DNA of 64,000 nucleotides from Brachionus manjavacas. Taxonomy: Eukaryota > Rotifera > Eurotatoria > Ploima > Brachionidae. Shown here piece after piece: positions 1 to 12,601 of this stretch; the stretch's first letter is position 1; every line of letters begins with the position of its first letter. Position numbers and translations under genes: made by a program. The stretch is taken from NCBI GenBank assembly GCA_019054805.1, contig JAHQIY010000019.1, forward strand, positions 898,001-962,000, written 5' to 3'. The notes below the pieces were generated by a model. The model was not told the origin of the DNA and did not search any database. It saw nothing but the letters and a program-made list of their open reading frames with translations.

Positions 1-1
1 C

Positions 2-3000
2 ATTAGCTTGTACAATGATAAATCCCAAATGACCAACATGGAAACCATATCGAATTTCATGGCAAACAATTCCCTTAACTCGATAATGTCGTGTCGCAAC
101 TTCACCAAATCCATAAGCTCACTGCTATCCTTTTTTTCAAACGGACCAGTACAGACACCAGCACTGTCACGTGACCAAATCGAAATTCTAGTCAAACACA
201 TCTCCGAGTACAAGCCAAAAAGCCTAGGCCCAGATCTAAGACACGAACTAAACATCGTTCTGAACAAATCCTATCCTCTAATGCTACACCACTATTCGGA
301 CATAATCCACACTTTGCTAAACACCAGCCACCGCCACCAGCAAACATCACTCGCCTATGCATCACTCAGTGAGCTCATTGTTGGTGATTTCATATTCGAC
401 CTTAGCTCCAAGTGTACCAGCAAAAACCTCAATCTTTTCAAGTCAATCGAGCACTTGCTCTCAATTGAGCATTTAGACTCGGAGCTGATCGGCGGCTACC
501 AGGTCCAATCTTTAGAGCCGCTCAACATTTTGGCCTACGACTTTTTGAATTCGTTGATGGCAAAAATTTTGCTCAACTCCGAGCAACGCTTGGACTTGAC
601 TCTAAATTTCTACGACTTGAAAATAAGTCTCATACACACACTGACAGATTACATTTGGTCTAATTACAAATTGTTGTCAAACAAACAAGCTAAGGTTGAT
701 CAAATCAACAAAAAACTTCTGGATGAAGTCCGCAATGAGCTCAGTTTTGTGAGCGGCAGCGAAATAGAGCACTATTTGTATGAGAGGGGCTTTGACAGGC
801 GTTTTTTGAACAAATCGGACAGTCCGTGCATCAATTTGCTAGTCTATGGCCTGTTCTACTTAATTCTGTACTGTCCTATGGAACCGTTGGACCCTGTTGA
901 GCACGATGTCCTGGTGCAAAAAAACCAGCTTACCATCTCGCATACGCAACAGCATCAAGTGTACTTGTGTCGCAAAAATGTGGCATGTCGACTAAAAATT
1001 TGTCTTGAGTCAGAACCAGTCGATTCGCAAGATCACCTCACCGATCGACTAAACAAGCCAGTCTACTATTTGATCAAAAGTGAAATAGAAAATTTTCTGA
1101 GACAATTTTTAGCCTATGACCAAGTGTCAGCATTGTGGTCGAACAATCAACCGTCTGAACAATTTAGTACATGGCTGAATTCAATTGAAAACCTGATAAA
1201 TAAGCTGAAGGCCTACTACAACTATTCGGATGTAGTTGGGTGTCCTGTGCGCGGTCTCAGTCTTGTGTGGCATGCCATGAGCTCAATGTACACCGAGTGT
1301 AGAGCACAAAAAAATGTCTTAGCCTTGGAGCTGATGCAGTATCCGGTGATGGACAGCTACATGGAGATAGCGGAGAGAATGAGCGCAGTGAAGTCAAACG
1401 ACATGCATCTAGTTGCCTTGATGAATATTGTGAACAGTGTTTTGGTCGAGTCGGCCGCCGCTGACCGAGTTACCCGTCTAGTGGTCAAAGTATGCGACCA
1501 CTTCAACTCAGAATACTTTGAGTACAAGCGGCAAAGGGACGAAGAGCAGCAGGTGGATGCGTACAAGTACAAGCAGTATGGCCAAGAGAAAATCGAACAA
1601 GAATTGGAAGACCAAGAGTTCGAGAGCAAATTTCCCAGCTATGAGCACAATTTTAGCGAATTTATTCAAACAAATGTTCTCGAAGACGAGAAAAAAGAGA
1701 CAAAAACTCAAAAAGACTCGTTTGTTTATTTGTTTGACCAAGTGTACGATTTGATAAGCAGAGTTTACGAGCCGTGCACAAACAAAAAATTTCTTCTAGA
1801 CACATTTCTAAAGTCGTACACTATCGGCACCGGGCTGATACGCGACACCATCGTTCAAAACTCGGACAAAAACACTTTACTGTCTCACATTTTGTTCTCG
1901 ACATCAGTCAATTTGAAAGAAGAGAGAAAACTGTTCGATATTTATCACGACTCTAATTGTGAACAAGTGCTCGTGTTAAAAAAGTGCCTCGACTCGTTGA
2001 CCAAGCGGATAGAAAGCGTGCTAAAAGAATGGCCGCAAAATCCAGTTCTAGTCGAGCTGATCAAAATTGTGAACAAAATCGAATCGTTTAATCTAAACGA
2101 CCCGCTCATGAAATACTTGACCGGCATTGAGCTGCTGCTGGGCCGAGCCGACTCATGGCAGCTGATAGCCAGCCGAGATGTGAGTCTAGAGAGCGAGCTA
2201 AAGGCGCTCAATCAGTTGGTAGTCGAGTGGCGCAAGCTAGAGCTCAAACAATGGATGAACAGCTGCGAGTCCGAAATGGACAAGATAAAAAAAGAAAACG
2301 CTTTTGTTTGGTTCTTTAACATTTACTCGACATGCACGGAGTATTTGAGAGGAGCAGACGAGTCCGAAGACAAATTGGTGTCCATTTTGTTTCAGTTCAT
2401 GGCCTCGGCTCCCATCGGACAATTTTCGGTGCGCCTCAAGTCAATTCATCTGTGCCATTCGATATTTTGCAAGTTCGAGTGCAAAAAGTCAAAGAGCTTG
2501 AACAAAATTTTGTGGTCTGTGTGGAACTTCTACGAGAGCTTGTACTCGGCTGGTGTGCGTGCCCAAATCGCCAAAACCCAAGCCGACATTGACAAGGAGC
2601 TGCGCGATTTTGTCACCATCTACAAATGGCAAGACGCCACCTACTGGTCCATCAAAAACTCGGTTGCCAAGTCCAACCGGCACTTTGTTCGAACTATCAA
2701 AAAGTTCAAGATTTTTTTGAAAAGTGAAATCGACTGGTCCAAAATTGCCAATGGTCTCAAGATCGAGGTCGATCGCGTGTGGCACACACAATTTGTCAAT
2801 CAACCAAATTGCGACTATGCTCTCAAGATGCAGAAATTTTGCCGCACAATCTTGACCAAGAAGTTCAAAAACAACAAGTTCAGCAAGCACTGCGCCCAGT
2901 TTGTGCACAGTGTGCGCCACCGCTTCCAAGACCTGGCTCAAGAGACTCGCCAACTGAACAATCAGTTTGTGTGCGACAAAAAAAACGCGCCCAAGTACAA

Positions 3001-6000
3001 AAAAGAGTTCAAGTATTTGAATCAAGAAAAGCTCAAGTTCATGTCCGACTTGATCAAGCGGCTAAGTCTAATGGGACTGTCGTATCGAAAGGGACAAATA
3101 CTGGCGCATAGATACGCTCACCTAGAACAAGTCATACTCGGCCACAAGACCGATCTGATCTCTCACTTCGAGTTCTATTTGAGCACTAGGCTCTTTTTCG
3201 ACTACAAATCCAACAGGCCAAGTCAACAGGCAGCCAATTTGCCGCTCGACAAATTCAACGGCTACGTCAATCACTTGTTCTCGTTTGTGCACACTCAAAG
3301 ACTCAACTTGACCAAGTTGTCCGTACACATGGCCCAGTTGACTGGTCTAAATGACAAATTGGCCACTATAGTCAAATCGAATGATTCATCGCCGCCTAGA
3401 CCAAACACTCAGTCGCACTATCTCAAATTAAATTGTGCTTATGCAAAAATTAAAAAATTGCTAATTCAAATGAAATATTTCTATGAGAATTTGTTTAATT
3501 TAGGACAGAGTGAAATTGTGCTCTCGATCACAAATGAATTTGATCAAGTGAAGTGTGCTCTAGAGAGTGTGTTGTGTTTGATACCGGGTGAAAAGAGTGC
3601 AGATGAATTGGAGTATGCGAATGGACTGAGCGATTATGTAATCGATCGAGGCCCGTTGATGCATCTAGGCTCTTTGATCCAAAAACACTGCGAGCCATTT
3701 TATGAATACTACACTGAATGCATCACTCTACTAGACTGTGGTGATCTAGATGCACAAGCAGCAGTTGTGGCTGAGCCAGTCGCAGAACACTCTCTTGAAC
3801 ACTGTGTGCAACGAACAAAGACCAAAGTGCTCAAGATCGTGGAGAATTTCTACAAAAAATACTCCCAGCACGTAATCAAAGAGCTCGAGAGCGACCACTT
3901 TTTCACTCTTGAATGCATGCACAACTTCACCAGCGACTGTGAATCGCTTCAGCTCGACACTCTAGTCAAGCAAATTGCAAAAATTCTGTCTCTAAGCCTA
4001 ACAAACAGAACAGGCCTAGTGGAACACGTGACCAGCTTGAAGAGTGTACTGGACGTGTTTTGGCGATATGTGAGCGCATACGAGCAGCATTTGTGCCAGG
4101 CTCATGTAAAGTGCTGCCAAATGCTAGAGACTTTGGTCAAGGTGTTCGACGAGTACAAGCAGGGACTGAGCGTGCCCAAGGAACTGGAGCAAGACGACAA
4201 TGAGCCGGCAGAGAACGAAACAGATGAGAAAAAATTTTCCACTGACGATGCAGCTGGTCTAGGTGACGGTCAAGGCTCCAAGGACGTCAGCGATCAAATT
4301 GAGAACGAGGATCAGCTGGACGACGCCAAGACCAAAGAGCAGAGAGAAGAAGACGGACAGGACGAGGAGGCCGAGCAGATAGATGAAGAAGAAAAGGGCA
4401 TCGAAATGTCCGAGGACTTTGAGGCTAAGATGGACGATGTGAACATGGACGAAGAGGCCGAAAAGGAAGACAATGCCGAGGACGAGGAGGACTTGGACGA
4501 CCAAAAAGGCGACGTGGACAACGCCATGGACTATCTGGACGAGCAGCTTTGGGACAAGGAGGACAACGAAGCTGAGCAGGAGGGACAAGACGAAGAGAAT
4601 GAGCTCGACGAGGACATTCACGGAGGAGACAAAGAAGAGGACACCTCGGAGCTCATGGCCAAAGAGCAGGACTTGCCTATGATCGACAATGACGAAAATA
4701 GGACACAGGATAATGAGGAAAATGTGCCTGAACAGCAACAGGATGCTGAACACAACGACGAGCAACAATCAGAAAATGAGAACAACGAACAGGATATTGA
4801 ATTGATGAGAGAAGATGGCTCCGAGGACCAGATGAAAGAAATAAATGAAGAGGAAAAGGAGACGGAAAACGAGCAGGCAAACGACGAACAAACACAAGAA
4901 GAAAAAGGAGAGGAGGAAACGATGCCCGAGGAAAATCAAATAGAAGAAGAGATGCAAAATGGCGAACAAGAACAAGAACAAGAACAAGAACAAGAAAGAG
5001 AAGGAGAGGAGACAAATTTGAATGAGAATAGCAAAAATTATGGCTGCAATGAATTGTCGGAAAAGAGCGAGAACGATGCGAACAAGATGAATTGGAGTGG
5101 TGAGGCTGAGGACAATGACCAAATGAATGACGAGCTAAACGAGGCCGATGTGAACCAAGAGGCCCAGAATGAGAAGAGTCAAGGTCAAGGTCAAAGTGAG
5201 TTGAGTGTCAACTCGGCCAAATGGGACCAGGCCGAGTCCAAGCAAAGCAAAATGAGGGAGAAAAACCAGAATCGAGTGCTAGACGACCAGGAGCACAAAT
5301 TGGATGCGATCAAAGACTTGAACATTGTTGATGTGGACCAAGAAGAGATGGGAGACGATGGCGATGAGACAAGCGAGCAAAAAGGAGTCGAGTTCAAGCA
5401 TTTGAACGACCAGGAGGAAAAGAGCGACCAGAGAGTGTATGACGCTGCGACTGAGGAGCAAAAAAAGCCGCAGAGAGCCGAGCGGCAGCTGGACGACGAA
5501 CAGACCAAGCTGGACCAAGAGGATGGCCAGGTTGATCAGCAGAGAAAAGAAAACAACAAGCTTAGAGCCAAACAGTTGGAAGAGAGCAAGCAAAGCCGAG
5601 AGGCAGATGTGCACGAGGAGAATTTGCAGAGCAACGACCAGAGCATGAAAGAGGCTGACTTTGTGAGCACTATGAATGCACAGCGGCCTAGTGAGTCGTT
5701 GTTCGCAACGCTAAAAGACAATTTAGTGGTCGACATCAGCCGAGAAACAGTCGAAAGAGACTTGGCCAAATTCAAAGAAGTCAATCGCCAAATGGTCGAC
5801 AGTGAATCGCTCAAGCTGTGGCTCGAGTACGAGGCGATTACGCAACAGCTTAGCAGAGAGTTGTGCGAACAGCTGAGGCTGATTCTGGAGCCGACCATTT
5901 GCTCCAAGCTCAAAGGTGACTACAAAACAGGCAAGCGACTCAATATGAAAAGAGTGGTCGAGTACATTGCCACCGAGTACAGAAAGGACAAGATTTGGCT

Positions 6001-6277
6001 GCGACGAACCAAGCCGAACAAGCGCGACTACCAGGTCGTGTTGGCTGTGGACAATTCGTCTAGCATGAGCGATAACCATTGTATGCAGCTGGCCTACGAG
6101 ACCATAGCCACTTTGACCAATGCGTTTAGTCTGCTGGAAGTGGGCCAATTTGGCTTGGTGAGCTTTGGTGAAAAAGTGCAGCCTTTGCATCCCCTAGACG
6201 AACACTTCAATTCGGATGTTGGAGCACGCATTTTGTCCAACATTAATTTCAACCATGACCGAACCAAAATAGCAGAG
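2..6277 (+). CDS. MDN1: Midasin (MDN1/Rea1) AAA-ATPase, 3' portion, giant exon (5' end outside window)
   Basis: Midasin is the giant dynein-like AAA ATPase that strips assembly factors from pre-60S ribosomes in the nucleolus and nucleoplasm. The frame is open to the left edge, so the AAA ring lies upstream. Seen here are a long helical linker (to about 4190), an Asp/Glu-rich tether (about 4190-5650, with Gln-Glu repeats near 4970-5000), and the start of the C-terminal MIDAS/VWA domain. The VWA strand VVLAVDNSSSM gives the metal-binding DxSxS at 6050-6064, and the MIDAS threonine lies in RTKIAE. This order of domains is diagnostic. The exon stops in phase 0 after KIAE at the donor GTATTT (6278). 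Read-through would add only an intron-derived tail ending at 6373. The remaining domain is in exons at 13446 and 13743, after a 7168-bp intron. Over 6.2 kb of coding sequence has no intron, which contrasts with that large intron. Confidence 0.95.
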
Positions 6278-6401
6278 GTATTTGCTCTTTTTTCTTTTTT
6301 TGCTTCTTTTTTTACAATTTCACGGCAAGGTTTAAAAAGGCTGGTTACTGTGGCCTTGTCACTATTCCATTGATTTAAATTAATCAAAATTTTTTTTAGT
6401 A

Positions 6402-7644
6402 AGGTGCCCCAAGTCATAAACACTAGTTAGCTAGGATTATCAAAAATTCACCCCAAAAACTTTTTTTAGGTTAATTATGACGCAGAATTCGATTTTATTA
6501 GTGAAAAAGTTCGGTTCTTATATCTTATACCCGAGTTTCAGGTGTTCAAAAAAACGTTTTGTTTCATAAAATGTGAAGCATATAGAAATCTACTTTTTTT
6601 TTTTTTTTATGAAAATTTACCCTAAATTTACTCGGATTAGTCGTTTTTTATCATCCATTAGTTTATTTTCCCTTTTTTTTTGGCGATTTTTAGAAAAAAG
6701 TGTTTTTTTTTTAAATATGCCTTTAAATTTTATTTCGTATATAAGACTTTTTTCAAGTAGGGTGATTTTGGGCTTAAATTAAAGCTAATTTATTAAGAAA
6801 TAGGAATAGGTGGGATTTTTGGATAATATTGTCTATTTAGTAAAATACAAGCATTTAAAGATACCTATGTAATAAATATAAAGTTTTTAGATAGATTCAT
6901 ATAGGAAATTTATTGTTCTGAATATATTAATGTATTAAAATCTTTGCTTTTTTTATGAGAGATAACTTTACTACTCGATTTTGCTCCAAATAGCTTTTCT
7001 AAGACATTTTGATAGCTTGCACCACTTTGATACATTTCCAAAGCTTTCCAGAATCTATTCCATAGCTTAATATTCAAATCTATATTTTTATATTCATTTA
7101 TGGCCTCTAAAATTAAGTCTAAGAACTTGTTGAAATCTTGATCATTTTTTTTAATATTTTACTGATTTTAAATCTAAATAGAATGCTTTTAAGACAAGAT
7201 ATCAACAAACCCCCATCTATTTCTATAGAGGAGACTTAGTTCTCTTAAATAAAAAAAATTATCTATTTTGAAATAATTTTACGGGAGAAATAAAACGCCA
7301 AAAATGCTAAATCATCGAATTTTTTCAAAACTTTGCGTTTAAATTGTTAGAGATTTTAATTGAATGAGTGAAAAAAAATACACAAGATTAGAAAGTACAT
7401 TTCCTCTACTATCTGAAGAAAAAAAAATTAAGTTTCCGAGTAAGTTTAATTTTTCGAAAAAATCAGTTCAAACTTATGCACTAAATTTGTATTTTTATTT
7501 CATGCAATTCAGCAAAAATAAGATGACATATGAAAAAAATGATTTCAGATTCGAGTTCTACGCACAAAATTACATTAGATTTCAAATTTTTGGAAAAGCT
7601 AAAAATTTTAAATCCAAAACTAGTGTTTATGACTTGGGGCACCT
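6402..7644. mobile_element. TIR DNA transposon relic with TA target duplication (Tc1/mariner-like), in MDN1 intron
   Basis: Near-perfect inverted termini of about 27 bp, beginning AGGTGCCCCAAGTCATAAAC, occur at 6402 and in reverse at 7644. Both outer flanks are TA (6400-6401 and 7645-7646). More diverged inverted similarity continues inward, for example CGCAGAATTCGATT near 6482 against its counterpart near 7560. A TA duplication is the hallmark of the Tc1/mariner superfamily. No transposase is recognisable in the AT-rich interior, so it is a non-autonomous or dead copy. Confidence 0.75.
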
Positions 7645-8363
7645 TATATGTAATAAGCCTGTTCCCTAGCCAGAGATATGCAGGAACTTGGTTAGGAATG
7701 AAAAGAGATTTGTTGAGTTTACTCTTTTATTTGGAATCTGCATTAATAACAACAACTGAACTAACAAAAAAATCTATATTTCGTTTTTATTTCTAATTTG
7801 TATCATTATTTTTGTCTTACATTTTTTTTATTTAAAAAAAAAAAAAATTTAGAGAAATTAGCATCAAGGACTGTAGGAAACAAAATATAAAGACTGTTTC
7901 ATTTCAGGCAAAATCATAAACGTTCATAATGGAGAAAAAAATTTTTAGAGAATTTTTTTTTAGAGAAAAAAATTATAATAAAGCTAACTCCCCGACTTGA
8001 ATCGGTGTGATTCGGTTTGAGTTTAATAAAAAAAAAAGAAAAAAGAACACAATGAATAATAATTATCAAAATTAAAATTAACATTTCAAAATTTCAAGGG
8101 TATACGGTAGTTATATTATATAAATACTATTTCATAATTTCTTGTCTTCTTCCATTTAATTTATTTATTTTCACTCAACTTATTCCATGTCTATATAATT
8201 TCTTTTTAAATTAACTTATTTTTTTTTCTTATAATTTAATCCTTTTTTTTATACTTTATCTTATTTACCTTTTGAAGTGTCGTCATGTGATCGTAATTCA
8301 CATGATCATGTGAAACGAAGCAGTGTTCAAGTGTCAATCCTAAAATCAAGGGTTGGTAAAATA

Positions 8364-8509
8364 AAATTACAAACTAGTTTTATATTTTGTTTAAATTTAG
8401 ATTCTTTTTTTTGATTATTATTTTAGTTGCTTATGTGTTTTGTTCTTATTACATTTTCTGGTTTTTCTTTCTTTATTTTAACCATTTTGGCTCAGAGTGG
8501 CCACTTTCT
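8364..8509 (+). repeat. Direct repeat, left copy (putative long target-site duplication)
   Basis: The 146-bp left copy runs from AAATTACAAACTAGTTTTAT to GAGTGGCCACTTTCT. It differs from the right copy by a 4-bp indel and a few substitutions. It abuts the AATAAT tail of the minus-strand LINE. Confidence 0.85.
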
Positions 8510-9133
8510 AATTTATTATTATTATTATTTATTAGTTTAAAGCCCCATAGGCAAAATTACAAAAAATTAAATTAAATTCGAGATAAATTAAATAAAAAAG
8601 AAAGAAAATTGCACCAGTGTTACTAAGTAAAAAAGTTTACTCTCAAAAGATCATTTAAAATTTTATAAAAATAAAAGTAATCCAATTTTAGTTCCATTCT
8701 GATTTTTATTTGCGAGCATACAAACTTAACCGAGTCAACCAAGCCACGGTTTTTATCTAAAATATATGATCAATTATGACTATTGAAGTCTTTGTGCTAT
8801 TTTCCACTGGATCAAAGTGTATCTTTTTCTCTAGGTTCTTGAGCTGTTTGCAATATGAGGTATTTTTTTGTTCAAAAGTCGAGTAATCTGAATGTAAAAA
8901 TAGGAGTAACAGATTTTACTATTTTTAAGCTGTTTCATAAAAAATATCTTGTGTTTCATATAAAGTTGTTCTACCGTTTCAAGACGTAGAGCCTCTAACA
9001 TCGGTCTGAACCTGGCATATTTCTTTATGTCAAACATTCTCTTAATTAGTAAATTTTGCCTGATATCAAGTTCACCAAGTTTAGTTTCACCTACAAATAC
9101 CAGGTCTAAGTGGTATCGAAAAATCGATTGACA
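8510..9133 (-). mobile_element. 5'-truncated non-LTR retrotransposon (LINE family B) flanked by ~145-bp direct repeats
   Basis: Reading the minus strand, the segment encodes a LINE-like C-terminal stretch (about 9037-8831, with LETVEQLYMKHKIFFMKQL). It ends with a small hairpin GCCTATGGGGC (8552-8542) followed by an AATAATAAT tail at 8535-8510. This resembles the end of the RT-bearing copy at 34.9-35.8 kb. The insert is bracketed by nearly identical direct repeats at 8364-8509 and 9134-9275, which I read as unusually long target-site duplications. Other 624-bp-spaced duplications are possible, but the tail sits exactly at the repeat junction. Confidence 0.7.
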
Positions 9134-9275
9134 AAATTACTAGTTTTATATTTTATTTAAATTTAGATTCTTTTTTTTGATTATTATTTTAGTTGCTTAT
9201 GTGTTTTGTTCTTATTATATTTTCTGGTTTTTCTTTCTTTATTTTAACCATTTTGGCTCAGAGTGGCCACTTTCT
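9134..9275 (+). repeat. Direct repeat, right copy (putative long target-site duplication)
   Basis: The 142-bp right copy begins AAATTACTAGTTTTATATTT and ends CCACTTTCT. It abuts the 5'-truncated end of the LINE. The near identity of the pair suggests a recent duplication compared with the decayed surroundings. Confidence 0.85.
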
Positions 9276-9545
9276 TATTTAGAATAAAATTAAATAAACA
9301 ATAGAAAAGTTATCTTTTTATTGAGCTTAACGATATTTCACCTTTATTTTTTATTTTTTCTATTTTATACATTTTTATTCTGAAGGAGCATTAGCTCGGT
9401 AGATATAAATTAACAAATAAATTTTATTATAATCCAAAACTTCTCTTTTTATCTTTTCTTCTTTTTTTTATCTGGCTCAAATTTTTCTCTATTTTGTAAA
9501 TTCTCTATTTTAATTTTCCTCTATTATGATAGTTCACCGACAAAA

Positions 9546-10908
9546 TATAAAAAGTACAAAAAAGAGCGATTTTTTGAAATTTTAATTTTATGCTGTCAAA
9601 AAATGTAAAAACTGAAAGTAAAACAAAAGAAAGTTTTATTGGAAAAAAGATGGATCTAAAGCTTTTGAAAATTATTTAACTTTTTCAAAATATTTCGCAA
9701 ATATTCAAAAGGTAAAACAACGTCTCTCTTGCAAAATTTTTAACTTTCCCGTGATATCAAAAAAGATGTCGCTGTTTCACATCTTTGTTCCTGCTTTTAT
9801 AAAGCAAATGCAAGACAAGTCTCCCCATTATTTTTTTTTTAAATTGTTTCATTTACTGAATTAGTGATGGCTGTAACTAAATTTGAGGTGAGGTTTACCT
9901 AGGTCCCTTATTTTGCTTCTAATTTGCTTTTTGTTCCTCTTTTCATCATAATAAATACTTTTAGTTGGTTTCACAATTTAAAAAATCTATTTTTTTATTG
10001 TCTTATTTTTTTGACATTGTGGATTTTCATGCAAACCTTCAGAAAATTACAAAAATAAAATTCTTTTTCACAAGTTTATATTGAAAAAAATTGAGCTTTC
10101 TGTACTTTGATGTTGAAGCAGCATGAAGCAAAATATGTTTCATCAAATTCAACGAAAAAAATAAATTTCAATTAAAACCAGATCTATTTATTTTAATTTT
10201 AAAATTATGTCATAGCAGGGTTGTTATAATTTTAAAGAAATACAACTTACATCTTTAAGATGTTTTTTTTTTAATTATTTATTTAAAAGATAATTTAGGA
10301 AAGGGGAATTTCCAGGGCAGCTTCGCAAAATTGCTCTTGCTGGCAATTTCAATTTTACAAAATTTAGATTAATTAAAAAATTACTTTATATTTTTTTTTT
10401 CTATATAATTTGTATTTACATTGCTAAGCAAATTCAGATATGTACTTGGCAGGGAAGGTATTATATCGAATGGAGTTTTGTATTTTGAGTTGTTTCTGTT
10501 AGTGTTGTGACCAGATAGTCCTTTGGTTTTTTTTTATTTAATTGAAAATTGAGAAAAGCGAATATTCAATTTTCAATTCTAAATTACCTTTAATCAATCA
10601 TGTCTACTCTATTACCTTATTATTTTATTATAATTTAAAATTATCTTTGACAAAAAATCTGATTGAAAATAATCAATTTACAAATTAACACGGGACTGAA
10701 AGGTAGGTCAATTACCATTCCAAACTGCCCGGAGTCCTCCCGGAGTCGCAACTATTATTCTAATTAGAAAAAAAATCAAAAAAAAATCAATTTATTGACA
10801 GATCTTTATTTAATTTTTTTCTTTAACTGGACTGCTAAACAAAGTATTGTTTGTTTCATTTTTTAAAACCTACAAAAAAACATGTGGTTCAAAATCCATA
10901 TTTTTATT
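9546..10908. other. AT-rich MDN1 intron sequence without recognised features
   Basis: Homopolymer-rich intronic DNA. I see no convincing ORF or TIR pair here. Confidence 0.5.
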
Positions 10909-10916
10909 AAGAATTT

Positions 10917-11358
10917 CAGAGATGTTTTTAAGTCACAAGTCTTAAATCAAGTCAAGTCAATGACTTAAAATTTTTTTTTTTTTCTTAAGTCAAGTCAATG
11001 ACTTAAAAATTTTTAAGTTTAAAAAATCGCTAAAAAAAAAAGCGGCAAGTCAAAGTTACGGTCAACATTGTGGCGGGCGGTCATTTAGCCGTTCAGCTTG
11101 GCGGCCAGAATTTGGGACTGCGGCGCTGAAAATAAAGATGCCAAAATATCATAAAAAATTAAAAAGTTAAGAAAATTAAATATGTTTATTAATTAAAAAA
11201 AAACCATAATCTTATTAAAAAAAAAAAAATTTTAAGTCATGACTTTGACTTAAAAAAAAAAAAAAAATTTAAGTCAAGTCATAACTATGACTTAAATTTT
11301 TGTGACTTAGACTTAAAACTGTGACTTAGACTTAAACTGTTACTTAAAAACAAGTCTG
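10917..11358. mobile_element. hAT-like MITE, copy X, with 8-bp target duplication
   Basis: The termini CAGAGATGTTTTTAAG (10917) and CTTAAAAACAAGTCTG (ends 11358) are inverted. They are flanked by AAGAATTT (10909-10916) and AAGAATTA (11359-11366), a 7-of-8 match. CAG...CTG ends plus an 8-bp duplication are typical of hAT elements. The interior has arrays of AAGTCAAGTC-type motifs in both orientations and a short GC-rich core near 11040-11130. Related copies lie at 22106-22526 and 55871-56602. Confidence 0.7.
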
Positions 11359-11426
11359 AAGAATTAATATTTTTGAAATAAAAAATTCAAAATAATCTGT
11401 AAATGCTTAATAGGGTAGAATAAGCC

Positions 11427-11515
11427 TGCAAAAACTCTGCAATCTACTGCACTTTGCACGTCATTAAAAAATTTTCTAATCAATTGTGCAATTACTTTGC
11501 AGAGCTTTTGCAGAC
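11427..11515. repeat. Short foldback, degraded relative of the 34160-34500 MITE core
   Basis: CTGCAAAAACTCTGCAA on the left pairs with TTGCAGAGCTTTTGCAG on the right. The same TTGCAGAG/CTCTGCAA motifs form the centre of the MITEs at 16720 and 34160. Confidence 0.45.
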
Positions 11516-12017
11516 ATTTTTACAAAACAAAATTATTCCTTATAGCTAAAAAGTAATTCAAGTTTTTCTGAATTGAAATGATCAAATCGAAACGAACTTC
11601 ACAACCCAATAGTGTCCATTTCTCTAATTATTACACGCATTTTCTTCTAAATTTGTCTGAATTTGAGGCAAATTGAAGTTCGAGATCAAAAGATCAAAAT
11701 ATAAATTGTAATATTTTTTTTAATAATAGAAAAGAAATAAATTTTTTTCAAAGTAATTACTTGACATGTCATGTCAAGTTTATTTTCATTTTCAAAATTC
11801 TAAAATGTTTCTTTTGACCGAACTTTAATAAGTTTAAATATTTTTAGTTATTGATTTTAATGAAAACTTACTTTTAAAGACAAAAAAATTTACTGTTTTA
11901 AAAATTATAATAAAATTATTTAAGTTTGAATGAGTGGATATAAAAGTTATAAATTTGAATTTTTGAATTAACTTAACCTGAATTATTTTAAATTGCTGAT
12001 TTTTTTTGTTAAATAAA

Positions 12018-12601
12018 GGGTCTTATTTTTCGTGCTATAATAATTTAATTGTTTGCTTTAAAAAAATAATGCTATAAGAATATTATTTTTATTTTATTAT
12101 TTTCTGCTATAATTCTTTATTTTTCTAGTATAATAAAAATGCAAATGATATAAAAATAAAAAAAATAAAAAAAAAACAAAGAAAAAAATGTTAACTATTT
12201 TCTTTTTGAACGGTACAATATTGAGTGTCGGGGTGTAAAAACAGATACATTTTGACCGGACACTTAACCTTCTTCCCCATAGTGTAGCAGTCATAGTAAC
12301 GTTTGTCGTCTCCAGTCATAACACCTTTACGCCATTTTTGGTTATCAAAAGTTCCTAAAAGAGTGCGGTCAGCTTTAGTAAAATCGACGAATCCACAAAA
12401 TTGATTAATTAATGCTCAATTAATATATTGTCATTACATATGATTTTATAGCATCGGTATTTTTATTTTATATCACAGGTATTATTTATTATATCAGATT
12501 GTGTCAATTATATATCAATTTTATTTTTTAGTTTATATCATTTCCGTTAATTTTTATATCATTTTATTTTTTTTTTATTATAGCACGAAAAAATATAAGT
12601 C
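12018..12601. mobile_element. 584-bp TIR transposon with 9-bp TSDs carrying a captured exon (Pack-MULE-like)
   Basis: Flanking direct repeats TTAAATAAA are perfect (12009-12017 and 12602-12610). The inverted ends are GGGTCTTATTTTTCGTGC on the left and GCACGAAAAAATATAAGTC on the right. Both arms hold inward-facing copies of TG(A/C)TATAA: left at 12033, 12070, 12105 and 12146; right (as TTAT(A/T)... TCA or GCA forms) at 12446, 12468, 12489, 12533, 12554 and 12578. Such subterminal arrays usually bind transposase. A 9-bp duplication is typical of MULEs, and MULE transposase relics lie elsewhere in this window. The interior carries a minus-strand chitin-binding-like coding segment. Confidence 0.7.
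12191..12413 (-). pseudogene. Chitin-binding (peritrophin-A/ChtBD2)-like exon fragment inside TIR element
   Basis: The minus-strand frame is open from just after a stop near 12415 to TAA at 12193-12191. It reads like a secreted cysteine-rich domain: FCGFVDFTK, then FDNQKWRKGV, then KRYYDCYTMGKKVKCP and LFLHPDTQYC. The spacing YYxC, CP and PxTQYC fits a ChtBD2 domain, which binds chitin in cuticle or eggshell matrices. Only four cysteines are visible and the last one expected is missing, so the domain looks truncated. There is no ATG. The fragment is bracketed by transposon arms within an MDN1 intron, so capture by the element is the simplest reading. A nested gene with unseen exons is possible. 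Confidence 0.6.

Larger units (their letters stand above)
7912..9543. mobile_element. TIR transposon copy A, interrupted by a LINE, in MDN1 intron
   Basis: The left side has CGTTCATAATGGAGAAAAAA (7921) and the right side ends in the inverted form CTCTATTATGATAGTTCA (about 9518-9538). TAGAGAAAAA motifs repeat near both ends. A shorter second copy with the same ends and the same right-hand block (ATCTGGCTCAAATTT) lies at about 17910-18577. Both copies hold a LINE 3' tail (GAGC...GCTC hairpin at 9386-9397 here). Copy A is split by a minus-strand LINE at 8510-9133. The superfamily and exact boundaries are unresolved. Confidence 0.5.

Noticed and set aside
4259-5614. Several hydrophobic or Ser-rich antisense ORFs under the MDN1 acidic region
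   Set aside because: They are complements of GAA/GAG/GAC-rich codons in the midasin tether and look like false membrane proteins.
6278-6373. Extension of the MDN1 frame past 6277
   Set aside because: The peptide turns into T-rich intron translation just after a GTATTT donor, and the family sequence resumes at 13446.
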